Positions 1-10,799 of a DNA stretch of 64,000 bases are shown here, piece after piece (position 1 is the stretch's first letter; every line of letters starts with the position of its first letter). The DNA lies in NCBI GenBank assembly GCA_032358255.1, contig JAULBX010005442.1, positions 62,001 to 126,000 of the forward strand, given 5' to 3'. This DNA is from Heterotrichella gracilis. Taxonomy: Eukaryota > Sar > Xanthophyceae > Tribonematales > Xanthonemataceae. Both the position numbers and the translations under genes were made by a program. Under the pieces are notes generated by a model. It worked only from the letters and a program-made list of their open reading frames with translations. It did no database searches and had not been told where the DNA came from.

Positions 1-345
1 TCGGGTTGCTTTCAGTCGCACAGCCTTACCGAAAGCGATCGCACAAAAGCAGCGCAGCTACAGTAACGCTGGAGTGCAGTTGATATTCACTTGTTGCGGC
101 CACCAAGCTCCCTGCGTTTGTATATACCCTAGCTGCGTGCCACACGTGTGCCAAAGGCGAGGCAGGGCTTGCGTATATCACGCTGTTCTGGCGACGTATT
201 TGCAAAGGTCGCCCGTGTGTCGGAATTCCACTTTCGATTGTTCAAACTGAACTCCAGCTAAGCCTTGCGGGCAGTGCACTGCTTGCTCGACAACTGTGTG
301 GGAGCAACTGCCAGACCTAACGCTCGCCAGCTAACTCTCAAGAGA
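1..345. other. Upstream region of the MMACHC-like gene
   Basis: No gene was recognised here. It probably holds the promoter and 5' leader of the cobalamin-processing gene that starts at 346. I see no convincing TATA box, and the short reading frame from 265 begins with TTG rather than ATG. Confidence 0.4.
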
Positions 346-2184
346 ATGGCATCAACGACAGTGGCAAGCCACCCGCATGAATGGGCTCGGGTAGTGCAGG
401 CACTGGCCTCCAAGCTGAGTGCTCGTGGCGTGACGGTTATTCATCCATTTGCTCTGTCGAGGTAGGCTTCCTCAGGTCTATCAGCTGGGCAGACCCTGGA
501 ACCACTCCACACCCTGCCAATTTAGGCAGATTTTTGCATTAGTACTTCGGATTGAACACTCGAGTCTTGTGTATATGCATCAACGTGAAAGGGCAGTTCT
601 TGTGCTCTGTATCGTGGACCAGTGGGCGCGGTTGAGTCGAGAATTCTCTCGAAAGCTGGAATCCCACTGCGCAAAAAATGTGCCAAGCCTGGATACGTAT
701 CCCCAGAGTGTGCACGTACCTCACTGCAGCCTTTGCCAATTCCACTTCCTGTGCCTCTTGAACATTGTCCTTGAGCCTGTATGTTCGTTGCAGGTACACG
801 GAGGTGCAAGCATCCGTTCCGGAGGCTGCCAGCATTCCAGTACTCTCTGGAGAGTCCACGCTGGCCATCCTGGTGGGAAGCACACGGGATGGCTGGCAGC
901 CGTTCGTGCAGAGCTGCAGCTCGGACGACTCGCTGTTGCACTGTGAAAACCCCTTTGACACCTACATGGAGACGGTCATCGGCACGGCAGCTCGCTCCGT
1001 TGGGTGAGTTGGCTGGGCAGCGGCATGCCACCCACATGTAGCCAGCGGGCCACGTTGTTGCAACAGGTGTTTGCTTTACTCCACGCACTGTCTGAAACCA
1101 TCTGGTGTGTTCTGTGCAGGGCCCCTTGCAGAGTGTTCCCGACCCACCAACCAAACGAGGAGGGCAAGTACCTGGCAATCCAGCGCCTGGCTCACGCCAC
1201 TGGGATGGCATATCTAGACCAGGATAGCCACCTGTGCCTGCACCCAAAGTACGGTCCCTGGTTCAGCCTGCGCGCCATCCTGGTGTTTGACACAGTACAA
1301 TACACAGGTAGGGCGCCTTACTGCCAGGGTATTCATGCATGGGGTTTGTTGCACACGGGTTGCACACGGGTTGCATGTTGCCAGGAACGTTGTCCACCCA
1401 TGGTGTGGAAAAGACCACAACAAATGCAACCCCTGCAGCGGGTTTTGCGTCCAGTATTAGCCAGGACATGAACCTCAGCTTGCACGTGATCTCACCTGGT
1501 GCGCTTTCCACAGGTGACCGCCTCCCAGTGCTGCCCAACCCCATCGACCCCATCACCCAGCAGTACGTGAAGCTGGCTATGAGGTCAGCCATGAAAGAGG
1601 GCAGTGATGGTGCGCTACCTGCCATGGTGGGCAGCAGTCCCCAGGGCAGTCCCAGGGGCAGCCCCAGGGCGTCTGGTGTGGCCTCGCGGTGGCGGCGCTG
1701 GGTGGCGGTGCGCGATGCCCCCTGCCCCGGCCACCCCTGGCGCTACTCGCCCGACCAGCTGGAGTATCACTACACAAAGAACAAGGAGGTGGGTTCAGGG
1801 TATAGGGCGAGCAGCAAGACACCAGTGAATGGCAAATCCGGGCAGTGGGCCGCTTGCATGCCCTGCTGGGGTGGAAAATTGCAGTGGAGTATGTGTTATC
1901 ATCTTGTTGCGTGATGCACCATACTGGCACAGTGGCTGCATTCTATTGTCTTGGTTCTGACAACGTTGCGGTGAATTTCAAGCTGCTGCGTGTCTAGGAA
2001 ACCTACCGCCGAGCGATGGGCAGTGCTGACGTGTTGATGTGACGCACCGCAGGTCCTGAGCAGGGCTGTCAAGGGTCTCAAGGCACTGCTCGAGGCGTAC
2101 GCGCCCCGCGAAACGCTTGGGACTCGCACATTTGCAACGTGTGCACTGCCCACCAGCCCGCAGCTGGCGTCTGTGCATGGCTAA
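346..2184 (+). CDS. MMACHC: MMACHC-like cobalamin processing protein (CblC family)
   Basis: Predicted 306-residue homologue of the cytosolic CblC protein, which in animals removes the upper ligand of cobalamins and passes the cofactor on to methionine synthase and methylmalonyl-CoA mutase. Five exons join in frame: 346-461, 794-1003, 1120-1307, 1514-1788 and 2053-2184. Family hallmarks are the block STLAILVGSTRDGWQPFVQS, matching the human PTLAFLVLST...LKPFLQSC region; HPKYGPWFSLRAILVF, matching HPRFGGWFAIRGVVL; and WRRWVAVRDA...YSPDQLEYHY near the end of the conserved core. The length is close to human MMACHC (about 280). The start is the first in-frame ATG, at 346. Exon 4 carries a Gly/Pro/Ser-rich insert before the WRRW block. 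The C-terminal exon is not obviously conserved. Family assignment is by motif recall, without a database search. Confidence 0.82.
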
Positions 2185-3839
2185 GCCTCTCCTTGGCCAG
2201 AGTGAGGCAGTTTTTGTCCAGAAGGGAGGTAGATTCCTCAGTCGGGAACCCCATGCAGCCCAGACATTATTCCAAGGCGGAGGGTTTTCCTGAGGCTGAG
2301 GCGCTACAGGGCTGGGTGTGGCACGGAGTGGCATGGCAATTGTATTGGGTGGGAATGGGGTTTGGTATTTAGCGTCAACTTGCAATGAAATAAAGCGGTG
2401 TGCTCGTTGCAGTTTATTTAGTGTTGTGCGTTTCCAAGTTATCCTCAAGAATTTTCAGCGTGTGGCCCACGGTTCTGCGCTTCTTAGTCTGTGGCTGGTT
2501 GCGTTGCCGGGTTGACCAGAATTCAAGTAACAGCTGGTGCCAATAAGTGAACATTAATATGTGCCTAATGTACCTATCACCCAAGTTGGTGTCGCCTACC
2601 GTATTCTTCAATAGGAGCCTGCACCTGTATGTTTATGAGTGGGGTGTGTTCTGCCTTGCTCGTTGTGTTTAGCCTACACCTTTTTTATATACAGAGTGAA
2701 GAGTTTGGTTAGCAGACCTGCACAATTTTCGCCTTCTGTGTAGTTTTCGCCTTCTGTATGCCTAGAGTTTTGCTCTGCAATGCCAGTACTGTGGTTGGAT
2801 TTATGTCTTTTGAGCTGTCGTTTAGTGTGATACCTTTGTGCTCTATGTTGTGCCCGGTGAACATATTCTTGTGAAGGCTGCATGTCTCCTATCAGCAATT
2901 GTTTGCAAAGTTGAGGCTTGTAAATGACGACGTCTTCTTACCAACAATACTGCAATCCCCATCTGGTATGCAATTCCGCCTCTGTGCGTCCCCTTTCATT
3001 CTTTCTAAGTATGCCCTCAGCAAGGCATTGGCAGTGCTCGGTGAGGTTCCCCACAGGTTCTTGTCCTTTCCAAGGTGGCAAGCAATGCAAGAAACCTTGG
3101 AAGCCTGTCTTTGGAACACACAGCCATGGCAGCACGGTCTGAAAATTGTTAGCCTGGTGGGCTATGTGCGTGCCAGTCAGTCACCTCATACCCAATCACA
3201 CAGTGTGGTGAAGTATGGACAGCCACTTGATGGAGCAGTAGTTGTGCATTTTCACTCTCTCGGGGTGGGAGTGCACCCTGGACTGTACACTACAGAGTGC
3301 GTGGGGCGACACGGAGGCTGTGGTGCGTTGTTGCAACTTTATCACTCCTCTAGCTTGCCTCCACCCACGCACACGCTGTAAGCAGGCGGCAGATTGCCCG
3401 TACCCGCACGCATTGCCCAGCCTGGATTTGTTGCAGCAAGACCTGTTACATCCAAAGCATGCAGAGCGAGCGAGTAGTCCGCAACTCTCTGCCGTAAGCC
3501 AAACTATGCACATGCAACGCTGAGGTAGTGGCAACTCCCTCAGCTGTGCCCTACTTGGTGCATGGTAGGCACCCAGCAAGGCTGAAAGTGTTGACACAAG
3601 GTCGTGCGCGTTGTCCAGCGCAACGGCCGGATGAGACGATGTAGGAAGTGTGTAGTTACAGCAGGCTGTCCCATAACAGTCCCATCAGAAAGCCATAGCG
3701 CTTACTAGCTGCTGCCAAGAGGAACTGCGATTATCCTCTCACTTGCTGCAAGTCTGCAACTGTGTGAAGCAGACTGTCCAAGCAAACACTGCTGGTACTC
3801 CAGACCCGCTGCAACTGGCAAGGTTTGCACTATGCTCCT
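2185..3839. other. Intergenic region between convergent genes
   Basis: This lies between the ends of two convergent genes and should hold both 3' untranslated regions. There is an AATAAA-like stretch near 2388 and a small direct repeat, GTTTTCGCCTTCTGT twice, at about 2725-2757. The longest open frame (2899-3381, +) starts with TTG and has no recognisable motif. I see no supported gene. Confidence 0.4.
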
Positions 3840-4468
3840 CTATACGATTGTGTTGGCTGCTGCTGCCACACGTGGCCACAAGTCTGCGCACTCCTTTGCG
3901 ATTGGCCCAGTGATTGCTGAGCCTGTGATGGGAATACAAAGTTGTCAGCAATGAGAGAGGCAAACCATATACCAGGTGACCTGCTGCAGGTGAAGAATAC
4001 CAGCCCAAAGCTACGCAGCTCCTCACCTTTCATCTCTCCTTTCGGATTGACAATCACGCCTGCATTGTCTTCAAAGTAGATGAAGGTGCCATCCTTCCTC
4101 CTCCAAGGCTTGCGTTGCCTCACCACAACGGCAGGATGCACTGCAGAGTGGCCGACACTTAGTACACAGTGCCCAGTACAAAGAGACGTAGAGCAAGCAA
4201 ATACAAGCCCAGTTAACCAACAGAGGATGCTCGTTCGCCCACCTTTTTTGCGAAGGTCTGGCTTTCCCTTCTTGACGGTGGCCATCACCATGTCACCAGG
4301 CGCACTGGTGGGCAGGCGGTTAAGCCTCGCGCCCCATCCGTGCACAGAGATGATGTACAGGTTCTTTGCTCCGGTGTTGTCAGCGCAGTTAAGAACCGCA
4401 CCCACTGGGAGACCCAGTGACATGCGGAACTTGTTGCCGGCTGCCCCGGCCGCCCGCTTGGACGCCAT
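3840..4468 (-). CDS. RPL23: Large-subunit ribosomal protein uL14 (L23e/RPL23)
   Basis: Cytosolic 60S ribosomal protein of exactly 140 residues, the usual eukaryotic length. Three exons on the minus strand, 4468-4243, 4140-4027 and 3922-3840, join in frame. The protein contains [20 protein letters not shown] near the start, [18 protein letters not shown] before the first intron, [37 protein letters not shown], and the final exon [19 protein letters not shown]. All are signature segments of uL14, which packs near the sarcin-ricin loop and the subunit interface. It is transcribed divergently from the TM9SF gene, with about 575 bases between the two start codons. Confidence 0.97.
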
Positions 4469-5044
4469 CTTGACCCCTGCACCCAGCCACCACCGTTATC
4501 ACCTCACGGGACACACCCACACAGCACGCAGGAACCACGAAACAACCTCGCCTGCGACGCACCTGCAACTCCCTACCGAGATTGAAAGAGGGCTGGGTGT
4601 TCCTTTGCGCCGCCTAAATATGGCTTGGCACGAAAAGTGGCTTGCTTTTTCACAGAGCCCTAGGGCGAGTATAATATTTGCATCTGATGAGGGGAGGTCA
4701 ACAAGCGACCATGGCTCAAAAACCAGCGATGCCTCCGGCCTTCAAAGAGGTCTCAACCCCATGATCGTCTTGCTATTGTAGGTCTGCCTCGTTGCCACGC
4801 GCAATCCAGCACTGCTTGGCTGCCACCGTGACGCTGCAGAGGTGCACTCGAGTGCAAGTTGGTGGGGCCAACCCTTGATGGTACCACAAGTAGTGCACAC
4901 GAAATTCGAGCTTGGAAACAGATGACCGAGGCACGCCCGACTGGTGTTCAACGGTCCTGGTAGCTGTGGTGCCCCGTGATCGACAGCCACTTGCTGCTGT
5001 TTGGACGTACTGAACCTGGTCCACCCCAGTGGGTCCCAGTCCGA
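4469..5044. promoter_or_regulatory. Shared upstream region of RPL23 and TM9SF genes
   Basis: Non-coding stretch between two divergent start codons, presumably carrying promoters for both. The sequence around 4615-4675 (TAAATATGG, TATAATATT) is the most AT-rich part. No specific element can be assigned from sequence alone. Confidence 0.45.
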
Positions 5045-7874
5045 ATGCAGAAAAGGAACGCAACCTTGCGGTTGCAGACCGTGTCTGCAATCCTATTGGG
5101 TGTCATAGCAATAACTTTGAACACAGCTCTGCATGCGAACGCCGAGCAACTCACACTCCAATCAGGAGGGCATGGCAGGAGTCTGCTTGCCAGTGGACAC
5201 AAGTACCAGGAAAGGGAGGAGATCAGGCTGTATGCAAACAAGATAGGACCATACAGCAACCCAACGTAAGCGCTCCTGATTGGCAGCCTCCAGTGTCCCA
5301 GCAAGCATCGCCAGCCAAGCCTTGCTACTTTGGAGGTTTTGTGCTGACCTGCTGCTCCACCTTTGCAGGGAAACCTACCAGTACTACACCTTGCCCTTCT
5401 GCGCTCCTGCTGAAGAGAAGTACAAGACTGAGGGCTTGGGAGAAGTCCTGGAAGGGGACAGGAAGGTGAACACCCTCTATGACATCAAGTTCCGCGTCGA
5501 CAAGGAGAATGAGAGCCTTTGCCAAAAAGACCTTGCGAGGGATGAAGTCAAGAAGTTCAAGAAGGCTGTCCACCAAGAGTACTACTTCCAGGTGCGTTTG
5601 ACTGTGCTGCGTTGTGTCTTTGTATTCTGGGTGGGCTGACTGTGTGCAAGACTGATGGCCTGTTCACCTGCAGTTTTATATTGATGACCTGCCAGTCTGG
5701 GGGTTCATTGGCAAGGCTGAGAAGATCCTGAGGGCAGGGAAGAAGCCGGAGACCCGCTCGTACCTCTTCACCCACCTGCACTTTGACATGTACTTCAACG
5801 GTGACCGTGTGATTGAGGTGAACGTGGCCACGGACCCTAAGCGGTCTGTTGACATCACCGATGCCGAGCCAAAGCGGGTGGACTTCACCTACTCAGTGAA
5901 GTGGAAGGAGACCAACATCCCATTTGAGAAGCGCATGGAGAAGTACAGGCACATCCCCTCCCTGCCTGAGCACCTGGAGGTGCGTTGACTGACGCTGTTG
6001 TGGCCTGCGTTGGAGTTACCTTTTGAGGCATTTGGCTAACTACCAGCACTCCCTGCAGATCCAATGGTTCTCCATTATCAACTCCTGCGTCACTGTCCTC
6101 CTGCTGACTGGCTTCCTGGCCACCATCCTCATGCGTGTGCTCAAGAACGACTTTGTCAAGTACACCAGGGACGACGAGCAAGGTGAGAGACCTCACGCAG
6201 ACTGTCAGCATGTGCCACAGCCAGAGGCTGACTTTGCTGCTGGCTTGCGTTTGCACACCTTGTCGGCCTCTGTATACAATACTAGTCAAGGGCCACTGGT
6301 ATTATCAGAGCTGCAAGCTGTGAAGCATGCGGTGGTCGCATGGTAGCCCCTTTGAACACACCGTGCTGCCATGCGCGAGTACATGCACCTCACCGTGCGC
6401 CACCTCCTTTTCCACCCAGGCGAGGAGGCAGAGGAGACTGGCTGGAAGTACATCCACGGGGACATCTTCCGCTTCCCACCACAGCTCAACCTGTTCTGTG
6501 CGGTGATCGGCACCGGGACCCAAATCATGGTCATCCTGCTCAGCATCTTTGCGCTGGCCCTGGTGGGCCTGTTCCACCACTACTCCCGCGGCGAGCTGCT
6601 GGCAGCCTGCGTGATCCTGTACGCGCTCACCGCGGGCGTGTCGGGCTATGTCAGCGGCGCCAACTACAAGATGATGGGGGGCACCAACTGGGTGCGCAAC
6701 GTGCTGCTCACCACGGTGCTGTTCTGCGGCCCGCTGCTGGTCAGCTTCTCCTTCCTCAACAGGTAGGGGGAGTGGAATGGTTATATGGTGCTTGTGAAGG
6801 AGTGGAGCACAGGGCGTGTGGCCACTGTTGCCTTCCACCAGGGTACCCACCACATGTATGGGTGCATGCCATACAACGCACCCATATGTTGCTACCACTG
6901 TGCTACCCTGGCTAGCACAGGGCTGTAGTGGGGTTTGGGTGCCTTGTCTTCTGCCGGCAACTCGTCATCCTCTACCCACGTTTTTATCAAGGACAGGCTG
7001 TGCAGTTATAAATTTTATTCCCTTTCTCTCCCCCACCAGCGTGGCGTGGAAGACCGGCACCACCCAGGCGCTGCCCTTTGGCACCATCGTGGTCATCATC
7101 CTGCTGTGGGCACTCATCACCTTCCCGCTCACCGTGCTGGGCGGCATCGCCGGCAAGAACACCAAAATGGAATTTGGCGCGCCCTGCCGCACCACCAAGT
7201 ACCCCCGCGAGATCCCCCCGCTGCCCTGGTACCGCACCACCATCCCGCAGATGCTGATGGCGGGCTTCCTCCCCTTCTCCGCCATCTACATCGAGCTGTA
7301 CTACATCTTTGCCAGCTGGTGGGGGCACAAGGTGTACACCATCTACCCCATCCTCTTCATCGTGTTTGTGATCCTCATCATCGTCACCGCCTTCATCACC
7401 GTGGCGCTCACCTACTTCCAGCTGGCGGTGGAGGACCACCGCTGGTGGTGGAGGGCGGTGATGTGCGGCGGCTCAACCGCGCTGTTCATCTACGGCTACT
7501 GTTTCTACTACTATTATGCGCGGTCGTTTATGAGCGGGTTCATGCAGACCTCCTTCTTCTTCGGCTACATGCTCATGGTGTGCTACGCGTTCTTCCTGCT
7601 GCTGGGCACTGTGGGCTTTAGGGCGTCCCTGACCTTTGTCAGGCACATTTACAGGTGGGCAGCAGACGAGCACGCCTCCAATGCATCTTGCTTACAACTG
7701 CAAGGGCCCAATTACATAAGTAAATGCCGCTACCATAATTGTATAACATTTCGGCTGCGCCACAGCCACTTTGGCTGCTGTCAGACTTGTGCACTTCATT
7801 CTAGATGGCAGCTTGCCTTGCAGCACCTTCTTACCCTTGTGAACGACTTTTGCAGGGCAATCAAGTGCGAGTAA
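5045..7874 (+). CDS. Transmembrane 9 superfamily protein (nonaspanin, TM9SF/EMP70 type)
   Basis: Predicted 616-residue Golgi/endosomal multispanning protein. Seven exons (5045-5265, 5369-5591, 5674-5979, 6059-6182, 6420-6762, 7040-7654, 7856-7874) join in frame. The N-terminus MQKRNATLRLQTVSAILLGV is a signal peptide. A lumenal domain follows, with NKIGPYSNPTETYQYYTLPF and DDLPVWGFIGKAE, which are family signatures. Then come nine hydrophobic helices, the first at IQWFSIINSCVTVLLLTGF. The long sixth exon holds most helices and the conserved segment IPPLPWYRTTIPQMLMAGFL. The tail ends IKCE, matching the KXD/E Golgi-retention signal described for plant TM9 proteins. The last exon encodes only this tail. 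The family is implicated in sorting proteins with Gly-rich transmembrane segments and in adhesion. Confidence 0.95.
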
Positions 7875-9230
7875 GCGGAGGTGCAGTGTTGCAGCTGCCA
7901 ACGCTGGAACTGTTAGAAGCTGACAACTGAATAGAAGGCGGGCTCTGGAGAGCAGGTGTTCCCTAAAAGTCATAGAACTGTGTTTTGCCTCGCGCTCCAT
8001 CCAAAGTGTATCCCACGTTGCCAGCAACTGCAGCGCCAGGACAGTGGCTGACAACAGCGTTTTGCCTCAGTCTTTCCCGCACCATGAGCCCGGACAGGCT
8101 GTGTGATGGGGCAGAAGTTAGCGAGGTTTCCTGGTTCCTTTATCTATTGTGCCAATATGGAGGGGGAAACGCCACATTAAAGTGTGGGTGGTTTGCCCGG
8201 CTAGCCACGTCACCTTGTGCACGGAAATACGTTTCCAGGCAGGGGTGTAGAAGGCCGTGGTGGCCTCGGTCTTGCAGTGATCTTGTGGACTGAGTTGTTA
8301 TGGGGTAGTATGAATGTGCTGTGGGTTGCATATTTGGGTGGGGATGGTGGCGCACAACTGAACAATCTTCGGCACTTGTATTGAGCAAAAATTGTCAGGG
8401 TGCCTTAGTACTGAGCTCTCGGTGCTACCCACCTGTTTGGTTGGTGTGTGCCATTCACTGACCAGTTATGTTGGGCGACTTTGTATTAAAATGCAGCCTT
8501 GTCTGTGCACAGCATTTGTGCAACTGGTTTAGTGCGCCTTTCAAGCAGGCAGCAAACTTGGTGGCTTGCCTCACAGCAGGTTTCCGTGAGTATTTTGATG
8601 AGACACCCTGACTGTAACAAACCGCCAAAAGCCTGTGGGCCTTGCTTAAGCAGAAAGTGAGAAGCTCAGGCAGCGTCTCCATCCGATGCTTCAACTAGGC
8701 CTAGGACTCCTCCTCCACATATATATGACGAGCAGGGTGCGTGCACATCCAACTTGCGTGGTGTAGATCACAGGTGCAGGCTGGCACCGTTTGTGGAGTC
8801 AATACTGGTGCAAGGCAATAGTTACTGCTGCCTGTTATAGGCAATCGGGCATAGTTGGGCTGAGAGTGTTACAGCCGTTCCCACTTGCAAGGCAAAACCT
8901 CCTCCCAGGTTAACCCCCCAGTACCTAGTCATGTGTGGAACATAAACCGGCTGCATACCAGCCACTAGTCAAAGAGCAAAGGGGAATAGGACTACCATGT
9001 GTGTGGCAGGGCAAGCAAGCTTTTCAGCTGGAGGACAACGCAGCATCTGTCTATTGCTGGTGGTGGATGCAAGGCTGCGGCTGTGCTGTTATCAACCAGT
9101 AACCTTCCGCTATCTACACCACAGTATGCCTGTATTGGTCGAAGCATCAAGCTGCTTTGGAAACAAGGGTCGCATCCGTAGCTGCTGCTGACGCCCAAGA
9201 GCCCCAGGGCCAGTGCATGCATATGGGTGC
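7875..9230. other. Intergenic region between TM9SF and mitochondrial ACP genes
   Basis: Between convergent genes; probably two 3' untranslated regions. No open frame with recognisable protein features. Nothing repetitive stands out. Confidence 0.4.
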
Positions 9231-9742
9231 CTACTTGGCTTGTGGGTGGCTGGAGATGTAGGCGATGGCATCTGGGACAGACAGGATCTTGTCTGCTTCG
9301 CTGTCTGGGATCTCCACCACAAACTCCTCCTCCAAGGCCATCACCAGCTCGACAGTGTCCAAGCTGTCTAGGCCAAGGTCGTTTTGGAAGTGGGCGGTGG
9401 GGACAACCTGCGTGGGGAATGCACCAATCAGGACACCATGCAAAATGGCATATAAATTTTCCTCAGGACAACACGTGGCTGTATTCCTTAAGCCATCGGT
9501 GGTAAACCAAGCACCGAAGAGCAACATACCTTGTTAGGCTCGACCTTCTCAAAGTGCTTGACCACGTTGAGGATTCTGTCGGTGACCTCATCCTTGTTTA
9601 GGTACGTGCCCTCCGCGAAACCCCGGGAAAAGCTCACCGACGCAGCTGCACCCGCAGACTGCAGGCCCGAGTGCGCCGTGGGGATGCTGACGTGCCTCAA
9701 GATGCCCTGCTTCAAGCTGCCCAGAGCCCGCACCAACGCCAT
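9231..9742 (-). CDS. Mitochondrial acyl carrier protein (complex I SDAP/NDUFAB1 type)
   Basis: Predicted 129-residue acyl carrier protein made from two exons, 9742-9530 and 9407-9231. The first 45 or so residues are rich in Arg, Ser and Ala without acids (start [18 protein letters not shown]), as expected for a mitochondrial presequence. The mature part carries the phosphopantetheine site [19 protein letters not shown] with the attachment serine at about residue 86, followed by the helix pair ending DAIAYISSH. In mitochondria such proteins support lipoic-acid precursor synthesis and are complex I subunits. The presequence and Asp-Ser-Leu context favour the mitochondrial over the plastid form, but targeting was not tested. 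Confidence 0.93.
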
Positions 9743-10799
9743 ATTTGCTGCACCACCCAGCAATGGGCAACAAGGACGCGTGGTTCTGGTTGTGTGTTCA
9801 GCTCAGGGTGCGGAATAGCTAGGTGTGGCGGAGTAGCTGGAATCAACGGTCGTGCGGCCTGGTAACCTTGCTATTTGGCGAATCATCTGCATGCAAAACT
9901 TGCAGACCGGGCGGCCAGAGCACAAAACCCTAGAGCCAGGGTTTCCAAACCTAGGCAAATTAGGCATTAATGCTCAGGAATTACATATCATGTTGGGCCA
10001 CGACGGATATCACCTATGGAGGCGCACGAGAGTTCACAAGCATAGGCAGCAGGAAACTCCCATGATTTCTCGCCTCATTCTGGCATATTATGGAGCATCG
10101 ATAAAACTTGTGCACGATGGTTACACACCAACGTCTCCAAAGTATTTTGCAAAAGAGGCCACATAAATCGCCGCCATTGCAGCACACGCCATTTTGATGT
10201 CACCAAACACCTTCTTCACGACAGTAACACCTATTCAACACCACACTGTGTAAGTTCGTCATAGGTTGGAATACAAGCATGAAGTTGAGGTTGACAGAGG
10301 ATCTGTACTACCTCACTGACACAAACTTCAGTTGCGCAACTGTTGTCCACTGCAGAGCAATCCTCTGCAAGGTATCTTGGGGAACGGCAAGTTATACAGG
10401 CATGGTATGATACTGACCTCATCTACTGTCAATGTTGCATCTGTGCACACACAAACCACTGCTGGAAAAATTGCAGCCCCCACTTGCCCAAATCAGAAAA
10501 TCAATTAATACTTCACAATATGGGTACATTACACTGCCGCTCCTGCAGGTTGGTATGTTGACGCCATTTTCGGGCAGCACCTCTTTCCAGCCCAGTCCCC
10601 AAACTGGGACGGAACGAGTCCCCGCTGCCCTGACCGCACCTCAACCAGCTGCCCCAGCCATTTGCCATGCTCGGCTACAATACAAGGTCAACCCCTCACC
10701 CCAATCCCCCCCAACTTCACTGGCACCGCCTCAAACCCCAGTCACCCCCCTTCCTCCCCCTCCGGTCCCGAAGCAGCACCCACCAATGCTCGCACACCC
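9743..10799. other. Intergenic region
   Basis: Lies between the start of the acyl carrier gene and the end of the UPF0174-like gene. It should contain the acyl carrier promoter and the 3' end of the neighbour. Contains a C-rich tract around 10560-10790. No supported gene. Confidence 0.35.

Noticed and set aside
2899-3381. 160-codon open frame on the plus strand
   Set aside because: TTG start, no motif, and it sits in the flank between convergent genes.
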